Below, piece after piece: positions 57,628 through 64,000 of a DNA stretch of 64,000 bases (position 1 is the first letter of the stretch; every line of letters begins with the position of its first letter). Location of the stretch: the NCBI GenBank assembly GCA_965246745.1, contig OZ251980.1, positions 2,294,001 through 2,358,000 on the forward strand, written 5' to 3'. Position numbers and translations under genes: made by a program. Under the pieces are notes generated by a model that had not been told where the DNA came from, searched no databases, and saw nothing but the letters and a program-made list of their open reading frames with translations. This DNA is from JANXMY01 sp965246745. Its GTDB lineage: Bacteria; Armatimonadota; Armatimonadia; Armatimonadales; Capsulimonadaceae.

Positions 57628-60600
57628 TTGAACACAGAACGCACTTCTTCCGATACGCCGCGCTTTGCGCTTTCCGAAAAAACCCGTCTTGTTTTCGCTC
57701 GTCTTCTGGCCGCGCTGGCGCTGGCGGGCTTGACCGCGACCGCCGTGCAGGCGGGCCGGGGCGGCTCCCCCGCCGCCACCGGCACCGTGCTCGCCCTCGC
57801 CGCCCAGCTTCGCGCGACGCGTCTTCACGCAGCGGCAGCGTCCTCGCACACTCCTGACGGGCGGACGCTGCATCCGCACGGGGTGATGCACGCGGGCGCT
57901 CTGGTGTCTCACATCGGCACGCCGGCCAGCGTGGTTCCCATCTCCGGCGGGGTTCAGACATACGATGTCAACAACCCGCCCCCGGCCTTTCGCCCGCTGG
58001 TCGGCTTCGGCACGGCGGCGGCGCTGAACAACAGCGCAACCAACCCGCCGGTGTATGTCAACGCGCTCACGCCGACCAATCTGACTCCGATCTGGTCCGC
58101 CGATGAAACGTTTTTGATTTTCGCCTCAAACCGCAACGCCGACGGCAGCGGCACGGGGGTCAACGCCGACGGCACGGGGGGCGGCTCGCGCTTCCACTTG
58201 TGGGCGATCTCGGTCAACGGCGGTCAGGCATTCCAGATCACCGCTTCAACCGGCCCTGCCGGGGGCGGCGAGTTTTTCCCGGCCTTGTCCCGCAACAACC
58301 TGACCCTTGCGTTTACCTCCGATGCCGCTTCGCCGGGCACGCCCAATTTGTATGCGTTCGCGTTTTCGTACTCGGCACTGTCGTCGAGCGCCGCCGCACC
58401 GGTGAACCTGTCGGCGACGACCGCGAATCCGAACCCGCCTGCTCCGCTGACCCTGCGGGCGGCGACCGAAGCGGGCAGCGCCGCGCTGACCGGCTTCGAC
58501 ATAGTGCAGCGCCCGACATTCTCGCCGAGCGACGACCAGCTTTTGGTGTTCTCGGCCCGCGCGACCAGCGGCACCTATGCCGGGCATAATCACCTGTATT
58601 TCCTGTACCGCTCGTCGGGCGGTTTTGATGCCAACAACAATGTTTCGTTTCCCGGCAAGCTGACGGATGGGCCGTCCGACGATTCCGATCCGGCATATGC
58701 GCCTGACGGCACTTTCATCGCGTTTGCTTCCACCGCCGGCGCTGCCGGCTTTGTTCGCAATCCGAGCAATGCCTTCGGTCCGACCCCGCCGAGCGATCCG
58801 CAGAACCCCGACAGCTCGCAGTCGCTGTCGAGCAGCGCGGCGGCGACCCGCTCCCTGTTTTTGATTTCCGGCGGCGGCTCGTCCACCGGCGTTCCGTTCG
58901 GCACCGTGCCGGGGGGCCTTTCCGGCAGCGGCGGGCGCATTTCGCTCGGCGCGTCGGCGGGCTTTGACGATTACGGGCCGGCGTGGAGTTCGTTCGCCAA
59001 CCAGAACCAGTACACCAACCCGCTGGGCAACTATGCGTACCTGGCGTTTTCCCGCAGCGCCGGGTCGGCAGGGGCGCGGCACGACATTTATTATTTCCAG
59101 GCGGCTACCGGCGTGTCCCAGCCGTCGAGCGAAACTTTGGTCCCGGAAACAGTGGCGGGCGGCGCGAATGCGTCGCTTAAGCTGAACACCGACGACAACG
59201 GCTCGGGCAGCGGAGCCGGCGCGGTCGCGGCGAATGCCTACGAGGACTCGTACCCGACTTGGTCGCCGTTTTTGTCCATTTTCAGCATCGCTTACGGCTC
59301 AAACCGCACCGTCACTTACAACAACCCCGCCGGCGGCGTTCCGATTGAAGTCGCGGCCTCGGTTGCCGACGGCGGCTCGGTGACCAACGCGCAGGACGCG
59401 ACGGCCAATTATTCGGTCGGCGCGAATTACCGGGGCCTGCTGGTGTCGCAGGTTCTGAACCTGGACCCGCCGACCCTGCTGCGCTTCAGCACCAGCGAAG
59501 TGGTCCATGTTCAGGCGGCGGGCACGCTGGACGGCGGCGGCAGCGCGGCGGACCCGGTCGGCGGCACGCCGAACAAGCTGGCCGTCACCGGCGGCCAGAA
59601 AGTCACGCTGACCGTTCGCTTAAGTGACCGCGAAGCCGGCATTGCCGACACCGGCGGTCCCGGCGGCGGCCCGCGTGTTTATGTTCAGATCAAAGACCCG
59701 GACAGCAAGTACAAAGACGCCCAAAACGCCGAGCACAAAGTCTTTGCCAAAGACTTCCAGTACAACGGTCAGTCGAACCAGCCGTTAAGCGATGTCACCA
59801 GCGGGCGTGCCAATGCCAGCATCGGCACCGGATTTCCGAACTTTGAAAGCCTGGCGTCCCCTTTCGACACCGGCAGGCCGGTCAACAAGTACACCTATCC
59901 GTCTTACGGCACTCCGCTTCAAACCAGCCCGGCGATTGCCAACCGTGTTTTCCCGCGCGGCGCACACGGCGGCCATTATTTCGCGCCGGATAGCAACAAC
60001 CCTGCTTTGACCTATATCTTTGTCGGCAAGGGGGCAGACGGCACGACAAACACGGCGACGGTATCCAATCCCGGCACCGGCGGCGGGCCTCCCGTCACCA
60101 CGACTCTGCCGGGCACGGACCCGAACCAGTTTATCCCGCAGGGACCGGAATACGAAGCGCAGGTGGTCAATCCGCGCTTCGCCAACGGCGACACCGTGCC
60201 GGACAGCCCCGGCATCACGGTCGCCAATCCCGGCGGCACCATCGGCGACTACGTTTCCCCTTACTGGCTGGCGGGAGTGGATGACCAGGGCGCGTTCAGC
60301 GGCGGCGCTTACACGTCAAATATCGGCGCGTCCGCGCTGCCGCGCAGCGCTCCGCAAACTTTAATCAAGCCGAACGGAACATTGGGCCAGTTCAGCTATG
60401 TGGTCACGGACGGCACCACGCAAACCGACCGGCCCACGGCCGGCTACACGACCGGCACCGGCGCTGCGGCGACGACCCACCCCGCCGAGTGGCTTCAGCT
60501 TGCCCGCGTTCCGGCGAATTTGCAGGACAACAACGGCGGCGTCCTGTATACCGTGACCTGGCAGACGCCGAACTCCGGTAGTGACTTTTATGTGGATGTC

Positions 60601-63600
60601 ATCGCTTACGACAACGCGGTCTTCCCGAATGTCCCCGGCTCCACTTATACCGGCAAGCGGACAAACTGGCGCGTCTACGACAACGTCGGCGGCTTCAGCA
60701 CCAACACGTCGGTCGGCGGCAACGATATTTTGCTGGTGAGCGACTATGCGCTGGGCCAGAAGTTCGCCGCCACCACGTTCGGCGGGCGCAACCTGAACTT
60801 GAACCTCGTGCCGAAGATTTTCGGCACCGAGTCGTACCTGTCGGATGTAGACGTGAACATTCTGCCGGACAGCGAGTTCGCCGGCATCCCGGATTCGCCG
60901 ACATCTTACTACTTCAACCCGGCGATCCAACTGTTCAGCAATGGAGCTTACGGCAATCAATCCACGCTCGGCGCACAAAACGGTTTGGGTGTCGGCTCCT
61001 ATGTTGACAACACAATCAATGACGGCACCATCGTCACGGATACGATAACCGGCCGAACGTATCCTAACGTCCGGTCGCAGGCGTACAGCATTTGGCGTAT
61101 TCTTTCGCGCGGACCTGTCCCGGCGTCGCTGCTCAACAGCTATCTGCCGACCCCGGTTTCGCAGCCGGTGATCGCCGATGCAGCCGATGCCGCCTACAAA
61201 AATGTTCCGGCGGCGACGATTTTGGATGCTTCGCGCTGCGTCATCTGGCTTTCGCCTTACACCGGCGACGTGCTGGCGGACCCCGGCACGATTGACGATC
61301 CCGGCAATGTCGGCACCGCCGGCGTCACCAATCCGCGCCAAAGCACGACCAGCATTTTGACGAGCTTCGTCAAGAACGGCGGCCGCCTGTGCGTCACCGG
61401 GCAGGATGTCGGCTCGACGCTGACGCAGGGCGGCTCGGTCGGCAACACACCCAGCACCATCGCCGGCTCGCCGAATTTCTTGCCGGATGTTCTCAATGCG
61501 AGTCTGGCCGCAAGCAGCGCAGGTGTCAACGTTTTATCGGCGACGGCCAATCGCATCACCGGCAGCCCATTCTACGACAATACGGCTTTGATCGGCAATG
61601 CGAACTACGACTCCATTGTCGGTCCGATCCAGGGGCCGACATTGGAAGTGTTCCCGGTTCTTCCGTTCCAGGATAACTTGGTGCTGGGAAATGCCGATTA
61701 CGGCGACAGCGGCTTGAGTCAAGTCCCGGCTACAACCGTGCCGGGCGGCGCAAGCGTGCAGGGGCAGTCTGATGTCATCACCGCACTCAACGGCGCAACC
61801 ACAGCGATCACCTACGGTGCGAGCGGCGGAGCGCTGGTCTACCACGATGACCCGTTCAATGCCGCCGGGAGCCACAGCCTTCCGAATGGCGGCACCGGCA
61901 GCCGGGTCGTTTATGCCGGGTTCGGCTTGGAAGGCTTAAGCGAGGATTACTATTCCTCAGCCAGCCCAAATTCCAGCTCAGCCCCCATCAATGGAATAAT
62001 TCCTGACGAGACAATTCCTGACGTTTTTGTCCGCAACCCGCGAACGGAAATCCTGCACAACATCGTCAACTACCTGCGGACAGGACGCGTCAGCGGCACG
62101 ATCACGCAGACGGCCGGCACCGGACAGGGCGGCGGCCTCGGGATTGACGGCGTCACGGTTTACCTGCGGCCTACCGGCGCTGCGCCGCCGGCCCGTGCGG
62201 CGTTCTCCGCGCTGACTGCAAACGGCGGACGGTTCACCATTGCCGGCGTCGAGCCGGGCACCTACACGCTGGTCGCGCTGAAGCCCGGCTTCCAGCGGGC
62301 CGTTTCCAACAGCAACGTTTCTTTCACCGTGGAAGGCGACGTGACTAAAACCGGCGCGACGCTGACGCTGACGCCGCAGCAGCCGGGCAACATCGCCGGC
62401 GCCGTGAAAGACACGGCGGGTACTCTCATCAGCGGCGCGACGGTCACGTTTACGTCCCAGGACAACTCGGTGACGAAGACCGGCACGAGCGCAAACGGCT
62501 CGGTGACCGGCAGCACGACGGAAAATTACTTTATCCAAAGCGTTGCCGTCACGACCTACACCGGCACGGCGACGGGGCCGGCGAACCCGCAGGGGCTTCC
62601 CGAGTACACGGCGGCGACGACGCCGGACGCGCCCAATGCGGCGGGGGTGACGGTGCAGCCGAACACGACCCTTCAGCCGGTCAACTTCACGCTGACGCCG
62701 ATCCTCGCGACCATCTCCGGCACCGTCACCAATGCGGCCGGGGGCGCTCCGGTCGGCGGCGCGGCGGTGGAGATCAAGACAAGCGCCGGCGTCTCGCTCG
62801 GCCAGGTCACTTCCGCCGCCGACGGCACTTACACTCTGCCGAATGTCCCGGCGGCGGCCGCGCCGACCGCGACCGGCTACACCATCACGGCGACCGCGCC
62901 GGGCTTTGCCGCCAGCCAGCCGCTGCCCGAGAGCGTTTTTCTCGGCAGCGTCATCACGGGGCAGAACTTTGCGCTGAACCCGATCCCGCCCGGCTCGATC
63001 AAAGTCACGGTGGTTTACGCGGGCGGCGCTCCGGTGGCGGGCGCTCCGGTCTCCTACACGCCTCCGGGCGGCACGGCGACAACCGTGCCGACGGGCACGG
63101 ACGGCACGGTGACAATCCCTTCGGTCCCGCCGGCGACCTATTCGGTGACGGCGTCCGGGCCGAGCAACGCCAACGGCCGGCCGACCGCGCCGGCGGCTGC
63201 CGCCCAGCCGGTCACGGTCACTTCGGGCGCACAGGCCACGGCGACGTTTACCCTGACGCCGACCGCGCCGAGCTTCTCCGGGACCGTCACCGGCACGACC
63301 AGCGGCACATCCGCGCCGATCAGCGGCGCGGCAGTGACCGTCACCGGCACCGACGCTTCCGGCGCGGCGACTGCGCCGAAAACGGTGGTGACGGCCGCCG
63401 ACGGCACTTACAGCACCGGGCCGCTTGCGCCGGGCACCTACACGCTGACGGCATCGAAAGGCGGGTTCACTTCGTCTGCCACGCCCGCAGTCACCGTGCA
63501 GTTCGGCGACGCCGGAACTGTTCGGAACTTCGCGCTCACGGCGGTCGCGCCGGGCAGCATCACCGGCACGGTGAAAGACGACGGCGGCGCTGCGGTGAGC

Positions 63601-64000
63601 GGCGCAACCGTGGTGTTCAACTCGACCGACGGCACGGTGACAAATCTCACGGCGACTTCGGCGGCTGACGGCTCGTTTGTCATCCCGCCGCCCCCGGCGA
63701 CTGCCGGCACGGTTCCGGCGGCGACGTACCGGGGCACAGCCACCGGGCCGAGCAACGCCGCCGGGCGTCCGGCTTACGGAGCAGGCGCTCCGGTAACGGT
63801 GACGGTCCCGGCGGGCGGCTCCGCCACGGCGAGCTTTGTCCTGCCGGCCCTGCTGGCTTCGGTTTCCGGCACCGTCACGGACGCCCAAACGGGAGCCGGG
63901 GTCGCCGGAGCCACGGTGACGCTGACCGATCCGAGCGGGGCGGCTGTCGGCGGCCCGGTCACGACCGGCGCAGACGGCTCGTACTCGTTCACCGGCATTC
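57628..64000 (+). CDS. Giant secreted protein: PD40 beta-propeller, ThuA/GATase-like region and carboxypeptidase-regulatory repeats (3' end outside window)
   Basis: The frame runs open from TTG 57628 (GGGAGG 11 bases upstream) to the window edge, over 2,120 residues. A signal peptide (hydrophobic LLAALALAGLTATAVQA near residues 27-43) is followed by at least five PD40/TolB-like propeller blades between residues 150 and 560 (SADETFLIFASNRN, APDGTFIAFAS). Residues about 1035-1330 look like a GATase/ThuA-like fold (LLVSDYALGQ, GGRLCVTGQDVG). From about 1485, seven Ig-like carboxypeptidase-regulatory repeats start with S-G-T-V or G-T-V motifs. It is exported; function unknown, possibly adhesion or polymer binding. 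Confidence 0.88.
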   Translation, partial: MNTERTSSDTPRFALSEKTRLVFARLLAALALAGLTATAVQAGRGGSPAATGTVLALAAQLRATRLHAAAASSHTPDGRTLHPHGVMHAGALVSHIGTPASVVPISGGVQTYDVNNPPPAFRPLVGFGTAAALNNSATNPPVYVNALTPTNLTPIWSADETFLIFASNRNADGSGTGVNADGTGGGSRFHLWAISVNGGQAFQITASTGPAGGGEFFPALSRNNLTLAFTSDAASPGTPNLYAFAFSYSALSSSAAAPVNLSATTANPNPPAPLTLRAATEAGSAALTGFDIVQRPTFSPSDDQLLVFSARATSGTYAGHNHLYFLYRSSGGFDANNNVSFPGKLTDGPSDDSDPAYAPDGTFIAFASTAGAAGFVRNPSNAFGPTPPSDPQNPDSSQSLSSSAAATRSLFLISGGGSSTGVPFGTVPGGLSGSGGRISLGASAGFDDYGPAWSSFANQNQYTNPLGNYAYLAFSRSAGSAGARHDIYYFQAATGVSQPSSETLVPETVAGGANASLKLNTDDNGSGSGAGAVAANAYEDSYPTWSPFLSIFSIAYGSNRTVTYNNPAGGVPIEVAASVADGGSVTNAQDATANYSVGANYRGLLVSQVLNLDPPTLLRFSTSEVVHVQAAGTLDGGGSAADPVGGTPNKLAVTGGQKVTLTVRLSDREAGIADTGGPGGGPRVYVQIKDPDSKYKDAQNAEHKVFAKDFQYNGQSNQPLSDVTSGRANASIGTGFPNFESLASPFDTGRPVNKYTYPSYGTPLQTSPAIANRVFPRGAHGGHYFAPDSNNPALTYIFVGKGADGTTNTATVSNPGTGGGPPVTTTLPGTDPNQFIPQGPEYEAQVVNPRFANGDTVPDSPGITVANPGGTIGDYVSPYWLAGVDDQGAFSGGAYTSNIGASALPRSAPQTLIKPNGTLGQFSYVVTDGTTQTDRPTAGYTTGTGAAATTHPAEWLQLARVPANLQDNNGGVLYTVTWQTPNSGSDFYVDVIAYDNAVFPNVPGSTYTGKRTNWRVYDNVGGFSTNTSVGGNDILLVSDYALGQKFAATTFGGRNLNLNLVPKIFGTESYLSDVDVNILPDSEFAGIPDSPTSYYFNPAIQLFSNGAYGNQSTLGAQNGLGVGSYVDNTINDGTIVTDTITGRTYPNVRSQAYSIWRILSRGPVPASLLNSYLPTPVSQPVIADAADAAYKNVPAATILDASRCVIWLSPYTGDVLADPGTIDDPGNVGTAGVTNPRQSTTSILTSFVKNGGRLCVTGQDVGSTLTQGGSVGNTPSTIAGSPNFLPDVLNASLAASSAGVNVLSATANRITGSPFYDNTALIGNANYDSIVGPIQGPTLEVFPVLPFQDNLVLGNADYGDSGLSQVPATTVPGGASVQGQSDVITALNGATTAITYGASGGALVYHDDPFNAAGSHSLPNGGTGSRVVYAGFGLEGLSEDYYSSASPNSSSAPINGIIPDETIPDVFVRNPRTEILHNIVNYLRTGRVSGTITQTAGTGQGGGLGIDGVTVYLRPTGAAPPARAAFSALTANGGRFTIAGVEPGTYTLVALKPGFQRAVSNSNVSFTVEGDVTKTGATLTLTPQQPGNIAGAVKDTAGTLISGATVTFTSQDNSVTKTGTSANGSVTGSTTENYFIQSVAVTTYTGTATGPANPQGLPEYTAATTPDAPNAAGVTVQPNTTLQPVNFTLTPILATISGTVTNAAGGAPVGGAAVEIKTSAGVSLGQVTSAADGTYTLPNVPAAAAPTATGYTITATAPGFAASQPLPESVFLGSVITGQNFALNPIPPGSIKVTVVYAGGAPVAGAPVSYTPPGGTATTVPTGTDGTVTIPSVPPATYSVTASGPSNANGRPTAPAAAAQPVTVTSGAQATATFTLTPTAPSFSGTVTGTTSGTSAPISGAAVTVTGTDASGAATAPKTVVTAADGTYSTGPLAPGTYTLTASKGGFTSSATPAVTVQFGDAGTVRNFALTAVAPGSITGTVKDDGGAAVSGATVVFNSTDGTVTNLTATSAADGSFVIPPPPATAGTVPAATYRGTATGPSNAAGRPAYGAGAPVTVTVPAGGSATASFVLPALLASVSGTVTDAQTGAGVAGATVTLTDPSGAAVGGPVTTGADGSYSFTGI

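Noticed and set aside
61978..63888. A 636-codon open frame on the minus strand opposite the giant secreted protein
   Set aside because: Arg/Gly/Ala-rich shadow of the Thr/Ala repeat region on the plus strand, with no recognisable motif.

Overview
The window comes from a GC-rich (roughly 60-65% by eye) diderm bacterium. An MlaE-MlaF-MlaD set implies an outer membrane. PBP2, PBP1A and GlmS show a peptidoglycan wall, and GreA, HolA, PurD, PyrE and a rplI-dnaB pair are ordinary chromosomal housekeeping genes. The XisH/XisI pair, a DRB0094-type RNA ligase, DUF3800, a very large secreted beta-propeller/carboxypeptidase-regulatory protein and several -10 boxes set exactly six bases before a start codon make me favour Armatimonadota, with Chloroflexota or Deinococcota as alternatives. 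This is inference; no rRNA or tRNA gene was seen to settle it.

Layout. 1-5.5 kb: the end of ppdK, then a ~3 kb accessory island (HEPN protein, PD-(D/E)XK-like protein, MazF-type toxin-antitoxin pair, several broken small genes) bounded by two copies of the ppdK 3' end, then xisH-xisI. 5.5-13.3 kb: greA, a moxR/DUF58/transglutaminase cluster split by a DUF3800 gene with a structured leader, and holA. 13.3-16.8 kb: a minus-strand pnuC / small protein / RNA ligase cassette preceded by a probable structured RNA gene; comF-like gene; lipoprotein. 17-24.3 kb: oxidoreductase, glmS, animal-type haem peroxidase, then a two-gene AAA ATPase + DUF3226 (Toprim-like) pair that looks like a defence module. 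24.4-33.5 kb: mhqO-mhqD-like operon, NIPSNAP protein, PBP2, PBP1A, a GT2 glycosyltransferase. 33.9-42.3 kb: acetyltransferase, a type II restriction-modification pair downstream of an osmoprotectant ABC operon, an SDR, a Phd antitoxin with a wrecked VapC toxin, pyrE. 42.8-50 kb: mla operon, rplI, and dnaB carrying two inteins. 50-64 kb: purD, a DUF3883 protein, a GT4 glycosyltransferase, an oxidoreductase/VOC pair, an MFS transporter and the start of a >2,100-residue secreted protein that runs off the window.

Two themes run through the window. First, accessory conflict genes (HEPN, MazF, VapC/Phd, DUF433, XisH/I, PD-(D/E)XK proteins, R-M, AAA-DUF3226, DUF3883) are scattered singly between housekeeping operons, many of them decayed. 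Second, the intergenic spaces hold several families of large palindromic repeats: one built from a nested palindrome whose arms carry 21-bp iterations, one of ~120-175 bp with an ACGGATT-type end, and several single-copy palindromes, including one that lies in frame inside the signal-peptide region of the ABC transporter gene. These repeats are the most distinctive structural signal in the window.
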